A program made the position numbers and the translations under genes. Below are positions 53,828-63,290 of a stretch of DNA of 64,000 nt, one piece after another; position 1 is the first letter of the stretch; the number at the start of each line of letters is the position of its first letter. The notes beneath the pieces were generated by a model. The model was not told where the DNA came from and made no database searches. It saw nothing but the letters and a program-made list of their open reading frames with translations. This DNA is from CALFUK01 sp964450495 (lineage in GTDB: Bacteria; Bacteroidota; Bacteroidia; Chitinophagales; Saprospiraceae), in contig CAYVFU010000007.1 in NCBI GenBank assembly GCA_964450495.1, forward strand, positions 25,207 through 89,206. Reading direction: 5' to 3'.

Positions 53828-55120
53828 TTATTCAGAAACTATAAATTTATTTAATTCTGGGGTAGTCTCTCTTTTTCTATTTAATTCAAACTCAAAAATC
53901 TGTCTGCCTAATTCTGCCAAAAATGGAATGCCTATTTCGTCATATTCATAATTACCATCATTGTATATTCGATTTTCATTAGCATGAATGGTCGCAGTTA
54001 AAAAGAACTCAATATTATTTTTCTTGTCAAAAATATATGCACAATCTGTTAAGTAGCCATAGGCAAATCCTACTTTATTGAATATATGTATATGCTCTGG
54101 AATTGTTTCTTTTGAATCCCCGAACAAGAAAAACTTCACATAGCCATCATAATTCAACTCCTCGTTATTGGCATAAAAAGAATAATCTCTTGGATACCTA
54201 GACATAGATTTATATAAAAACTCATAATCTGTATCTTCTAAATCATATTGCTGATCTTTGGTAAAAGCGCCTGGAAATATAATGCGTTGTAACGAAGCTT
54301 CTAAGTCATTAATGTTTATAAAGTTCTTCTCATACATATTAAATTTCTGCATGATCACACTGTCTAGTTGATCATCATAATATCCCACTCCTTTAAACGC
54401 ATTATTGATTGGTGTGATGTAATTACCTATAGCCTCTTTTTCTTTTTGTATAACAATAGTTTTTCCATGTTCATCTAGAAATCGAATGGGATTTGTAAAT
54501 CTATTTTCAAACGTCGAAAATCCAGAAATGCCTACTCGGGTGACTATTCGAGAATTTTTAAAAATGCCTTTTTTCTTTAATTCCTGATTAATGTAATCTT
54601 GTCCCAGAAACTCATAAAGTCTATTATAAGCATCATTATCACTCACCACAAATAATTTATTTATATAGTGAGCAATTGTTGGTAATCCTGATATTGATGT
54701 TGTGTCTTGCTTTACCGGAGATTGTACTTGTCGCATGCTATCCGTAAGCATCGGCGAGTGCATGGATAAATCAGGAATTTTATTTTCTATTTCATTTAAT
54801 TTTTGAAGAGCTAAAAATGCAACTGGCATTTTTACAGTACTTGCTGGATAGAAATAGAAATTATTATCAACATTAAAGTCGAATGACTCGAAACTCACAT
54901 TTTGATTAGAATCTCTATTTATCTGCGTATACCTTATTTGCAACTCAAAAGAATCTGGTCTAGAAAAGACATCTTTAAGTAGTTGATTATTATTGTTTTC
55001 TATAAACGATTCCCAAGTAAAGACATTTTCTGAGGAAGATTGACAGCCTAAAAAAAAGTAGAGAACAATAGTTAAGACACTCAGTCTAATTATTACTTTA
55101 CTAACATTTATTGTTTGCAT
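53828..55120 (-). CDS. Class A beta-lactamase-like serine hydrolase, lipoprotein
   Basis: 430 residues with a lipobox (YFFLGC, Cys26). The active-site motifs are of the class A type: Ser94-x-x-Lys97 (YPASTVKMPV), Ser160-Asp-Asn (VVSDNDAYNRLYEF) and KVG in FNKVGFAYGYLTD where beta-lactamases have KTG. The chain is about 130 residues longer than a normal beta-lactamase. It may be a peptidase or esterase acting on cell-wall material rather than a resistance enzyme. It lies 18 bp downstream of the polyprenyl synthase gene on the same strand. Confidence 0.82.
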   Translation of the reverse strand: MQTINVSKVIIRLSVLTIVLYFFLGCQSSSENVFTWESFIENNNNQLLKDVFSRPDSFELQIRYTQINRDSNQNVSFESFDFNVDNNFYFYPASTVKMPVAFLALQKLNEIENKIPDLSMHSPMLTDSMRQVQSPVKQDTTSISGLPTIAHYINKLFVVSDNDAYNRLYEFLGQDYINQELKKKGIFKNSRIVTRVGISGFSTFENRFTNPIRFLDEHGKTIVIQKEKEAIGNYITPINNAFKGVGYYDDQLDSVIMQKFNMYEKNFININDLEASLQRIIFPGAFTKDQQYDLEDTDYEFLYKSMSRYPRDYSFYANNEELNYDGYVKFFLFGDSKETIPEHIHIFNKVGFAYGYLTDCAYIFDKKNNIEFFLTATIHANENRIYNDGNYEYDEIGIPFLAELGRQIFEFELNRKRETTPELNKFIVSE

Positions 55121-55138
55121 GTTTATCAGGAAAAATGA

Positions 55139-56110
55139 TTATTTTTTTCTTTCTACTACAAATCGTACCAACTGCCTTAACGAGGTTTTTGCTTCAGAAT
55201 CTGGAAAATCGTCTAGGATAGCTAATGCTTCTTCTTTTATTTCATGCATTCGAGAAGCGGCATAAGTCACGCCCCCTTGGTTATGCACATATTGGATCAG
55301 TTCTTTGACTTTGTGAGAATCTTCGTTATACTTTTTCACCGTTTTTAACATCCATCGTCTGTCCTTTTTATCCGCTTTTGATAAGACATGAATCAATGGC
55401 AGGGTCATTTTCTTTTCTTTTATATCGTTCCCAGTAGGCTTTCCTATATCAACTCCACCATAATCAAAGATGTCATCCTTTATTTGATATGCCATTCCTA
55501 CGAGCTCTCCAAAGTGCCACATTTTCTCAAGTATCGCATCATCCCTTGTGACAGAGTATGCTCCTGTACCACATGCTGCTGCTATCAAAGAAGCTGTCTT
55601 AGCCTTGATAATCTCAAAGTAGGTATCCTCTTGTATATCAAGCTTTCGAGTCTTTTCCAACTGTTGAAGTTCTCCTTCACTTATCTGCTTGACCGATCGA
55701 GAAAATATTTGCAATATTTTGAATTCTTCATTATCCAATGCGAGAAGCATGCCTTTTGAAAACAGATAATCTCCGACAAGGACTGCTATTTTATTCTTCC
55801 ATAATGCATTGACCGAAAAAAATCCTCTTCGTTGATAAGAATCATCAACCACATCATCATGTACTAAAGTCGCCGTATGCAGGAGCTCAATCAAAGAAGC
55901 TGCAATGTGCGTAGACTTGTTAATAGGTTGATGCAATTGCGCAGATAAGAAGACAAACAAGGGTCTTATTTGCTTGCCCTTTCGCTGGACAATGTAATAC
56001 ATAATCTTGTCGAGCAGCGGCACCTTAGATGACATGTATTCTTTGAATAAAGATTCAAATTCTTCAAGGTCATCTCTTATGGGCTTCTGTATCTCTTTTA
56101 AAGAATTCAT
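55139..56110 (-). CDS. Polyprenyl diphosphate synthase
   Basis: 323 residues, a trans-prenyltransferase that builds long isoprenoid chains, probably for menaquinone. Both Asp-rich motifs are present: LVHDDVVDDSYQRRG and YQIKDDIFDYGG. Length and motifs fit octaprenyl/solanesyl-type synthases; chain length cannot be read with certainty. First gene of a unit with the class A-like hydrolase. Confidence 0.92.
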   Translation of the reverse strand: MNSLKEIQKPIRDDLEEFESLFKEYMSSKVPLLDKIMYYIVQRKGKQIRPLFVFLSAQLHQPINKSTHIAASLIELLHTATLVHDDVVDDSYQRRGFFSVNALWKNKIAVLVGDYLFSKGMLLALDNEEFKILQIFSRSVKQISEGELQQLEKTRKLDIQEDTYFEIIKAKTASLIAAACGTGAYSVTRDDAILEKMWHFGELVGMAYQIKDDIFDYGGVDIGKPTGNDIKEKKMTLPLIHVLSKADKKDRRWMLKTVKKYNEDSHKVKELIQYVHNQGGVTYAASRMHEIKEEALAILDDFPDSEAKTSLRQLVRFVVERKK

Positions 56111-56436
56111 GATATGCCTCTAAAGTACTCATTATATGACTTGTCGACCATCTGATGTATAATAAAATGAATTTGTGTGAATAATTTTCTTTCTTTTCTT
56201 TGCTTATAAAAGCTAATCATAATTATAAGTAGGAAACCACTGCCTCTTTAGCCGAAGTCTAAAACTGCTACTTTCGACTGACTAGCGGATAATACTTGAT
56301 TTTACGGTTAAAGTCTTCTGAGACTCCATTGAGACTCAATCGCTTAACCCTGCATTTAACAATTTTGTCGCACAAGAGTTGATCAGTATTCGATATGCTT
56401 TAAAGTATTTGTAAATTTGGGTAAACAATACGTTCT
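56111..56436. other. Intergenic region between divergent genes
   Basis: About 325 bases with no gene. The one clear signal is the -7 box TAAATTTG at 56412-56419. No repeat or strong hairpin noted. Confidence 0.5.
56412..56419 (+). promoter_or_regulatory. -7 promoter box (TAAATTTG)
   Basis: TAAATTTG is an exact TAnnTTTG match and ends 17 bases before the GTG start at 56437. It supports that start codon. Confidence 0.55.
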
Positions 56437-57414
56437 GTGCTTTCTTTGTTTCGTCAAAATCTGTTTTTCAATTCGTTACTGCTACTGCCGTATACAATCA
56501 TCATTAGAATACATTCGCTTATATATCCAGACAGTTACAAGAGTGCAGAGATAGAAGGTTGGTTAAACTGGACCTTCTTCGAGTGGGTGAAAGACTTACC
56601 AATCTTACAATCAATTTTGGCCATTCTACTGATCTTTTTGCAGGCTGTCACGATAAACTATATCGTTAACAGGCATCGGCTTTCTCTTCGTCCAAATTTG
56701 TTCCCTGGTGTTATTTATATCCTATTAGTAAGCATTTCAAAAGAATGCCTATATCTGAATCCAGTCCTGTTTGCTAATATCTTTTTCTTATTGGCTGTTG
56801 TGAATCTCTTTAAAACCTACAGAATTGCACAAGTCAGTACATCAATATTTAACAGTGCTTTCTTCATAGCCATTGCATCTTTGTTCTATTTGCCAGTGCT
56901 GTTATATTTATTGCCTTGCTTTATTGCACTCTTTATGCTTCGATCTTTCAGAATAAAAGAACGGATGCAGTATATCCTTGGAGCAATTACTGCACTTTAT
57001 CTGTCATTTAGCATTTTCTTTTATTCCGGATTACACACTTCATTCTTCCAGTTGTATTTCAGTAAAAATCTAGCACTCCCTAGTGTTTCTGAAATTCAGC
57101 TAAAAGCGATGATCCCTTTAGGCTTGATTGTTGTAGCACTGATTGTTGTTACGACCAACTATTATTCCTTACGGAAAAAGAAGAGTATTCAATCCCAACG
57201 TAAAATTGATATTCTATATTGGTTTTTACTGTTTAGTCCTTTGATGCTACTACTATGGCATCGCATCGATTCTTTTGGATTATTGCTTGTCAGCATGCCA
57301 TTGTCCATTCTTATCGGAATGATATTATACAGAATTAAAAACCAAGTTGTGGCAGAACTGATACATTTTATTGCTTTAGCTGCTATTTTTGTCACACATT
57401 TTGGATTGATCTAA
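56437..57414 (+). CDS. DUF6427-type polytopic membrane protein
   Basis: 325 residues with about ten membrane segments and almost no soluble part. The start is GTG (LSLFRQNLFFNSLLLLPYTI), supported by the promoter box just upstream. The opening and the central LPCFIALFMLRSFRIKERMQ resemble a Bacteroidota-specific membrane family (DUF6427), of unknown function. No partner gene is adjacent. Confidence 0.7.
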   Translation: MLSLFRQNLFFNSLLLLPYTIIIRIHSLIYPDSYKSAEIEGWLNWTFFEWVKDLPILQSILAILLIFLQAVTINYIVNRHRLSLRPNLFPGVIYILLVSISKECLYLNPVLFANIFFLLAVVNLFKTYRIAQVSTSIFNSAFFIAIASLFYLPVLLYLLPCFIALFMLRSFRIKERMQYILGAITALYLSFSIFFYSGLHTSFFQLYFSKNLALPSVSEIQLKAMIPLGLIVVALIVVTTNYYSLRKKKSIQSQRKIDILYWFLLFSPLMLLLWHRIDSFGLLLVSMPLSILIGMILYRIKNQVVAELIHFIALAAIFVTHFGLI

Positions 57415-57618
57415 AGTCTAAAAGAAACCTTAAGGGGTATAATTAATTGAACTTTTAAGACCTGAATGGTTTCTTTCTTGATGATAGTTTGCAACGCAAA
57501 AAGTTGATATGTTGATCTTAACACAGTAGTTAATGTTTTATTAATGAATATAGCTACAGAAAGCTATATCGTTTTATTCATAGAACTTTGAAAACTGCAC
57601 CGAAACACAACGAATATT

Positions 57619-58059
57619 ATGAAAAATCTTATCCTAATTTTTGTCTTCATTGGAAGCTTCCTTCAACTAGGAAATACACAACCAAAACCTGTGAAATGGG
57701 CGTTCAATTATGAAAAAGTATCTGATACAGAGTACACATTACACTTTGATGCTTCGATAAATAAGGGCTGGGTTATTTATGGTATGGAAGAAACAGATGG
57801 CCCGATACCGACTTCTATAAATTTTGAAGAAGGTGACTTTGCCTTAAACGATGGCATTGTTTCACAATCTGAATCGACGGTGGCACATGATGACATCTTC
57901 ATGATAGAATTAGAAAAGTTTAAGAAAGAAGCGATTTTTACACAAAATATAACTGCTCAATCTGGTACAACAGTTACAGGTTGGGTAACCTTCATGACTT
58001 GTGATGGTGAAAAATGCTTACCACCTACAGACGTTGATTTTTCCTTTGATTTGAAATGA
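57619..58059 (+). CDS. Exported DsbD N-terminal-domain protein
   Basis: 146 residues with a signal peptide (ILIFVFIGSFLQLGNTQ). The mature part is a single DsbD alpha/N-terminal-type domain with its paired Cys (FMTCDGEKCLPPTDVDF), the part that hands electrons to periplasmic partners. Its TGA stop overlaps the ATG of the following dsbD gene (ATGA), so translation is coupled. The same domain occurs twice more in that protein, so this is a recent or maintained duplication. Confidence 0.88.
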   Translation: MKNLILIFVFIGSFLQLGNTQPKPVKWAFNYEKVSDTEYTLHFDASINKGWVIYGMEETDGPIPTSINFEEGDFALNDGIVSQSESTVAHDDIFMIELEKFKKEAIFTQNITAQSGTTVTGWVTFMTCDGEKCLPPTDVDFSFDLK

Positions 58060-60608
58060 AAACTATGCTCGCTAGAATTACCTCAATAATCCAACCAGTC
58101 TTCTTTCTTTTATTGTGTCAAAGTGTTGTTTACGCACAATTGGACAATCCTGTCACATGGTCATTCTCACAAGAAAAAATATCTGATACAGAAACTGATC
58201 TCATTTATACTGCAAAAATTGCAGATGGCTGGAATGTGTATTCTCAGTTTTTGGCAGAAGACGCTTCTCCTTTACCGACTACCATAGAATACGACAATCT
58301 CAATGGTATAGAATTATCTGGTAAATCAACGGAATCCGGTAAGCGCAAAGAAGGCATGGATCCAATATTTGAAGAACATGTGATTAAGTTTTTGGCTGGT
58401 AAGCCTTATGTTATAAAACAACGTGTGAAGACAACGGATGGATGGTCCGCAACAGGTTTTCTAGAATTCATGACATGTAACGATGAAAAATGTTTGCCTC
58501 CTACTGCTATTGATTTTTCTTTTTCAGAAAATGGAAACGGAAATGATATTTCAGAAAATGCCGCTACATCAAAAACAATAGTGACTTCACCAACAGGAGC
58601 AACTGCTGATATATTGTCAGAACAAAATCCAGTGGCATGGTCGTATGCTATTACTAAATCTGGTGGTGACAACGAATACGATCTTTCGTTAACAGCTAAC
58701 ATTTTAAAAGGTTGGATCATTTATTCTTACTATGTCGAAGATGGTGGCCCTTTGCCAACATATGTAGATTTTGAAACAACAGAAGGGTTTGAAGAAGTTG
58801 GTGTTCCTGTCGAAACCGGCAACCTTAAAAAAGGTTTCGACAAGATATTTGATATGGAAGTAGTAAAATTCACATCAGATAAACCCTACAACTTTGGACA
58901 AAAATTTAGAAATACTAGTGGGTCAGGAAAAGGAAATGTGTACTTATCTTACATGAGTTGTAATGATTCAAAGTGTATTCCTTTTGATGAAGAACTCATT
59001 TTAGATACAGATAATCTAAAAGTTTATAAGGCTTCTGAAGATGTAACTAATGCTTCACTTACTAATATAGAGGGAAACCAGATAGATCAAATTCGCCCTC
59101 AGATAGTGGAAACTTATAAATCGCCTGTAGGTGATTGTGGTGTCGGTGATAATCAAGAGAGCAGCAGTATGTGGTCGATATTTCTCATTGGTTTTATTGG
59201 TGGCCTATTCGCGATCTTATTGCCATGTATCTTTCCTATGATTCCAATCACAGTGAGTTATTTCATGAAGGACACCAAACGTAAAGGCTGGATGAATGGC
59301 TTAATTTATGGCCTGTCGATAATTGTCATCTTTGTTGCGATTGGTCTTTTGGTAACGGCACTTCTAGGTCCAGAAGCGCTTAATAAATTATCCACGAACT
59401 GGATTGCCAATACTTTTTTCTTCCTGGTGTTCATAGCATTCGCCATCTCGTTCTTTGGCTACTTTGAAATTGCACTGCCGAGTTCTTGGTCTACAAAAAG
59501 TGACTCTATGGCAGACAAAGGAGGACTATTGGGTACATTTTTCATGGCAGCCACATTAGCGATTGTCTCCTTCTCTTGTACAGGTCCGATTATAGGTACG
59601 GCACTGGTCCAAGTCGCCTCCCAAGGTGATTACTGGGGACCATTTAGTGTCATGCTCGGATTTTCAACCGCTCTTGCGTTACCGTTTGGCTTATTTGCAG
59701 CATTCCCCGCTTGGCTAAATACGCTGCCTAGGTCTGGTTCTTGGATGAATTCTGTCAAAGTTGTTTTAGGTTTTCTAGAACTGGCATTGGCGCTGAAATT
59801 CTTATCTGTTGCTGACATGACTGAACATTGGGGCTTCTTGAGGTATGAATTATTTCTTGTTTTATGGGTGATTATTTTTGCGGCAATGGCGGCATATTTA
59901 TTTGGATTGATCAAATTCCCACACGATAGTCCACTGAAGAAATTATCTCCTGTTCGTTTAGGCTTTGCTGGTCTAGCAATAGCTGCTGTTGTTTATTTAT
60001 CAATGGGATTCCGTGTTGACGATACGACAAGTACATATAAAACACCTGGCTTGACATCAGGTATTGCTCCTCCTGCAACCTATAATTTCTTTTTGGATCC
60101 GCCAGCAATTCCAGCAGAGCTGACAGCAAAATATCCATCGATCTCCAAGTGTGCAAACAACATCACTTGCTTCAAAGACTATTTTGAAGGATTAGCATAT
60201 GCTCGTGAAGCAAACAAACCTGTCTTCTTAGATTTTACTGGTTATGGGTGTGTCAACTGTCGTAAGACAGAAGAGCATATTTGGGTAGACGATAAAGTAA
60301 GAAATCTTTTGGATCAAGAGTACGTGTTGATTTCCTTATATGTAGATGATCGAGAAAAATTAGAGACTCAATTGGTGTCAAAATCAAGAGGGGATAAAAT
60401 CAGAAATGTTGGCAACAAATGGTCTGATTTTCAGATTGTCAATTTTCAGCAAAATTCTCAACCGCTTTATGTACTCATGACACCTGAAGAAGATGTTATT
60501 GCTAGTCCTCGTGGTTACAGAGAAGGGATAGCACAGTATACCGACTATTTAGAGTGTGGTTTAAAGTATTTCAGTGAGACCAATGGTCCGCTTGGGGTTG
60601 TGGAGTAA
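58056..60608 (+). CDS. dsbD: Protein-disulfide reductase DsbD with two N-terminal domains
   Basis: 850 residues. After a signal peptide come two successive DsbD N-terminal domains with Cys pairs (FMTCNDEKCLPPTAIDF and YMSCNDSKCIPFDEELIL), then the eight-helix membrane domain with its redox Cys residues (LLPCIFPMIPITVSYF and FSCTGPIIGTALVQ), and a C-terminal thioredoxin-like domain with CVNC (DFTGYGCVNCRKTEEHIW). It moves reducing power from cytoplasmic thioredoxin to the periplasm. Two N-terminal domains instead of one, plus a third in the preceding gene, suggest several periplasmic targets such as cytochrome maturation or methionine sulfoxide repair. Confidence 0.93.
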   Translation: MKTMLARITSIIQPVFFLLLCQSVVYAQLDNPVTWSFSQEKISDTETDLIYTAKIADGWNVYSQFLAEDASPLPTTIEYDNLNGIELSGKSTESGKRKEGMDPIFEEHVIKFLAGKPYVIKQRVKTTDGWSATGFLEFMTCNDEKCLPPTAIDFSFSENGNGNDISENAATSKTIVTSPTGATADILSEQNPVAWSYAITKSGGDNEYDLSLTANILKGWIIYSYYVEDGGPLPTYVDFETTEGFEEVGVPVETGNLKKGFDKIFDMEVVKFTSDKPYNFGQKFRNTSGSGKGNVYLSYMSCNDSKCIPFDEELILDTDNLKVYKASEDVTNASLTNIEGNQIDQIRPQIVETYKSPVGDCGVGDNQESSSMWSIFLIGFIGGLFAILLPCIFPMIPITVSYFMKDTKRKGWMNGLIYGLSIIVIFVAIGLLVTALLGPEALNKLSTNWIANTFFFLVFIAFAISFFGYFEIALPSSWSTKSDSMADKGGLLGTFFMAATLAIVSFSCTGPIIGTALVQVASQGDYWGPFSVMLGFSTALALPFGLFAAFPAWLNTLPRSGSWMNSVKVVLGFLELALALKFLSVADMTEHWGFLRYELFLVLWVIIFAAMAAYLFGLIKFPHDSPLKKLSPVRLGFAGLAIAAVVYLSMGFRVDDTTSTYKTPGLTSGIAPPATYNFFLDPPAIPAELTAKYPSISKCANNITCFKDYFEGLAYAREANKPVFLDFTGYGCVNCRKTEEHIWVDDKVRNLLDQEYVLISLYVDDREKLETQLVSKSRGDKIRNVGNKWSDFQIVNFQQNSQPLYVLMTPEEDVIASPRGYREGIAQYTDYLECGLKYFSETNGPLGVVE

Positions 60609-61084
60609 CCCTCATCCAAATCATAAATCTGAAACACAAAACTTAAATCATAAATCTGTTATACTTAAACTCGTTGGATTCATAATTTAAGATGTATGAA
60701 TTTTGATGTATGATTTTTTTGTCTCTTCCACAAGACAAATCTTCGGAATCCCTGCCATACCAGAATTTCATGCTAGGTTTGAATCTAAATAACCACCCCG
60801 TCTGCCTTTAGGCAGCCCCCCTCCGATTGGTGGGGAATTTAGATCTGCTAGTTATCAAAGAGAATTTTAATTATACAATATGGCCTGCAGAGTCATCCTC
60901 GAAAGCCAATTTAAATCGCCTCGGATATATGTTTCTCCAAATCTTACATCATAAACCTAAAATCATATATCATAAATTTGTTTTGCATTTAACTAAGTGG
61001 ATGTATGATGTATGATGTATGAACTATGATTTATGATTTTTCACTTCTATTTTGTCACTATTATTTATCGCAAATTACCAGCAC
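60609..61084. repeat. AT-rich repeat block between dsbD and the acetyltransferase gene
   Basis: About 475 bases without a gene. AAATCATAAATCTG occurs twice as direct copies (60618-60631 and 60645-60658). AAATCATAAAT at 60618 is matched in inverted form by ATTTATGATTT at 61029-61039. GATGTAT is repeated three times in tandem at 61000-61020, with further copies near 60691 and 60705. A hairpin CTGCCT/AGGCAG is at 60802-60815. The block may be a decayed small mobile element or a repeat hotspot. Confidence 0.6.
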
Positions 61085-61588
61085 ATGAAAAATAGTATCA
61101 CCATCTGCACGTTTCGGGAAGCTGACAAAGCATCCACTGCTGCTATCGCGGATATTTACAATCAATATGTTGGTAAAACCACCATGGATCTGCAGAAAAA
61201 ATCCGCAGACTATTTTCAAGCTTTTATCTCCCATAAGGGAAAAAGAGAAAACCTGTATATAGCTGAAGTAGAAAGTGTGGTTGTGGGCTATGGCATCATA
61301 AAACAATACTCCGATCGGGAAGGCTATCAATTCGCTGCGGAAACATCAACTTATCTTGACACTGCATTTACAGGTAAAGGCATTGGCTCTAAACTCCAAC
61401 AGCATATAATAGGTCAAGCAAAAGCATTAGGTTTAAAACACCTTGTCGCTAAAATTTGGGCAACTAATTTAAGAAGTATTCAATTTCATGAACTTCATGG
61501 GTATACGGTTGTAGGTACTCAGAAGCAGATTGGTTTTGTGGATGGAGAATGGAAAGATGTAACGATAATGGAATGTATTATAACATAA
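61085..61588 (+). CDS. GNAT acetyltransferase (phosphinothricin acetyltransferase-like)
   Basis: 167 residues. The frame is open from 61052, but ATG 61085 (MKNSITICTFREADKASTAA) starts the fold properly. The acetyl-CoA-binding loop is TGKGIGSKLQQHIIGQAK, and the C-terminal VAKIWATNLRSIQFHELHGY and GFVDGEWKDVTIMEC are typical of the PAT/methionine-sulfoximine acetyltransferase branch. The substrate may be an amino-acid analogue, but this is inferred. It lies just left of the IS110-family element. Confidence 0.88.
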   Translation: MKNSITICTFREADKASTAAIADIYNQYVGKTTMDLQKKSADYFQAFISHKGKRENLYIAEVESVVVGYGIIKQYSDREGYQFAAETSTYLDTAFTGKGIGSKLQQHIIGQAKALGLKHLVAKIWATNLRSIQFHELHGYTVVGTQKQIGFVDGEWKDVTIMECIIT

Positions 61589-61836
61589 AGTCTATTGTGG
61601 TTTCCTATATCTGTGATTTTTATTCATTTTATTTTCCAGTCATCTTGTTCATAATAACTATCTCCTTTTCTTGATATCGATCTTTGTTTTTCTTCACTTA
61701 AAAATTGGTTAAATACTGCTTTATTAATAGAGCAGTTTTTATCATCTATAAAAACATACTTTGTGAGGAATGAAGAGATATGATCTGATAGCACCTATTT
61801 AAAAGGAGTAACTTGAAAAAAAAATATCTACAAATT

Positions 61837-62895
61837 ATGAATAAACAAGTCACTACTGATTCTCCTAAGTGATTCATTGGTTTAGACATACACAAGAAGA
61901 GTTGGAGATTCCACTTTACAACAGATCTTTTTTCTGGTTCTGGTCATACTTTTCCACCAGATATTGATAAGATTAAGAATTATGTTGCTAAAAACTATTC
62001 TGGTTACAATGTAAGTGTAGCCTATGAGGTTGGTTGTTTTGGCTTTAAGCCAGCTAGAAGTTTCGAGTCTTTCGGATGGAACACCTTTGTTATTAATCCA
62101 GCAGATATTCCGAGGCGATCTAAAAGTAAATTTATGAAAACTGATAAGATTGATGCAAAGAATATTGCACAGCAATTAAAGGCGGGAAATCTTAAGAAGA
62201 TTACAATTCCTCAACCAATCAGAGAAAGTCTTCGTGCCCTTACTAGACAAAGGACTGCTGTAGTTCGAGATTACAGACGTATAAAATCCAGAATTAAATC
62301 CTTACTTCTTTATAATCAAATTAGTATCCCTGAAGATATGGATTCACCTAAATGGCCAAAGAGATTTTTAGCATGGTTACAAGATTTAGATACAGGATAT
62401 CATAATACAAATAGGACTTTGGCAAGTATGCTTAATCAGTACAAATCCATTGATAAAGAGATCAAAGATCTATCTACTGAAATAAGAGGGTATTGCAAGA
62501 AACATCACAAAGATGATTATATGTTACTCCGATCAGTACCTGGAATTGCTGGACTCACGGCTGCATATATATTAGCAGAATTAGGCGATCTTAGAAGGTT
62601 TACCTCGTTCAAACGACTTGCCTCTTACGTAGGTTTTATTCCAAGCATGCAACAGAGCGGTGAAGGCTTCTATACCGGAGGTTCAACTCCTAGAGCAAAC
62701 CGTCTTATCAGAAATATGATCATTGAAGCCTCGTGGCAAGCTTTGAGAAAAGACCCTGTGATGCAGAATTATTATAGAAGTCATGCAGGAAAAAACGCTA
62801 AAGCTGCAATTTTCAAAGTTGGCAGGAAATTACTTTCTAAAATACATGCAGTAATAAAAACGGGCATTCCGTATAGCACAGGAGTTATAAAATAA
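61837..62895 (+). pseudogene. IS110-family transposase with in-frame nonsense codon
   Basis: 352 codons from ATG 61837 with one internal TGA at 61870-61872 (codon 12), in the sequence SPK-stop-FIGLDIHKKSW. A TGG Trp would fit this place in the family, so a single G-to-A change is the likely cause. The rest is intact: the DEDD-type N-terminal domain begins at LDIHKKSW and continues through KTDKIDAKNIAQQLKAG; a coiled middle follows; then the C-terminal domain (LRSVPGIAGLTAAYILAELG, GFIPSMQQSGEGFYTGGSTP) with the Ser of QQSG expected to be catalytic. Without readthrough or a downstream start the first conserved Asp would be lost, as the next ATG is at 62134. A ribosome site AAAGGAG lies about 30 bases upstream of the ATG. 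Confidence 0.82.
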
Positions 62896-62897
62896 AT

Positions 62898-63125
62898 ATT
62901 GGTACAACCAATGCATAAGACCTAACAAAGACAACAAAACAATAGATGTGTAGCTACACAAGTGATAGCATGTTGCTTTGCTTTTATTTGTCGATCTAAT
63001 TGATAAATGTATGAATGAACGATTCCACGCAAGTGGATAAAGGTCTTAATGACCTTTAAGAGAATGAACCGGAACGGGTGGGCAGGATTAATAGTGTATC
63101 ACATAACCCGTCCCGCTCTGCGGGA
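62898..63125 (+). ncRNA. Candidate IS110-type guide (bridge/seek) RNA region
   Basis: The region 3' of the transposase holds a chain of hairpins: ATTGGT/ACCAAT (62898-62912), a 14-base palindrome TGTGTAGCTACACA (62947-62960), TCCAC/GTGGA (63024-63037), AAAGGTC/GACCTTT (63039-63057), ACGGGT/ACCCGT with a 26-base loop (63074-63111), and TCCCGC/GCGGGA (63111-63125). There is no open frame. IS1111-type members of the IS110 family carry their guide RNA in this position. The call is by position and structure only; no pairing with a target was shown. Confidence 0.4.
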
Positions 63126-63156
63126 TAGGATGCCGTACCGATAAACTTTAAACACC

Positions 63157-63199
63157 GAAAAACAAATGACCTCCCTTCGGTGAAGGCCATTCGTTTTTC
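63157..63199. terminator. Strong bidirectional hairpin terminator
   Basis: A 16-bp stem with two mismatches: the left arm starts GAAAAACAAATG at 63157 and the right arm ends CATTCGTTTTTC at 63199, with an 11-base loop. The T-run on the right and the A-run on the left allow it to stop transcripts from both sides. It lies between the mobile element and the GIY-YIG gene. Confidence 0.75.
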
Positions 63200-63290
63200 T
63201 AATTTCTTTGTTTTGGGCGAAAAATATTAATTAAAACCTGAGTTGTTAAAGTTCCCCTTTTCATAGGATCTATTGTTATAGATATACCTT

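Larger units (their letters stand above)
61837..63156 (+). mobile_element. IS110-family insertion sequence, ends not resolved
   Basis: The element holds an IS110-type transposase frame and a structured 3' non-coding stretch. IS110 elements lack long terminal inverted repeats, so I cannot set the ends from one copy. I give the span from the transposase ATG to the base before the next terminator as a working extent. The 5' non-coding part may reach left to about 61600. In this family a guide RNA that pairs with donor and target DNA comes from a non-coding end. Confidence 0.6.

Noticed and set aside
60618..61039. A CRISPR array
   Set aside because: The repeats are short, AT-rich and unevenly spaced, both direct and inverted, and no cas gene is present.
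61870..61872. Recoding of TGA as selenocysteine or tryptophan
   Set aside because: Other genes here end in TGA (for example at 58057-58059), and no selenocysteine insertion structure or family precedent supports recoding in an IS110 transposase.
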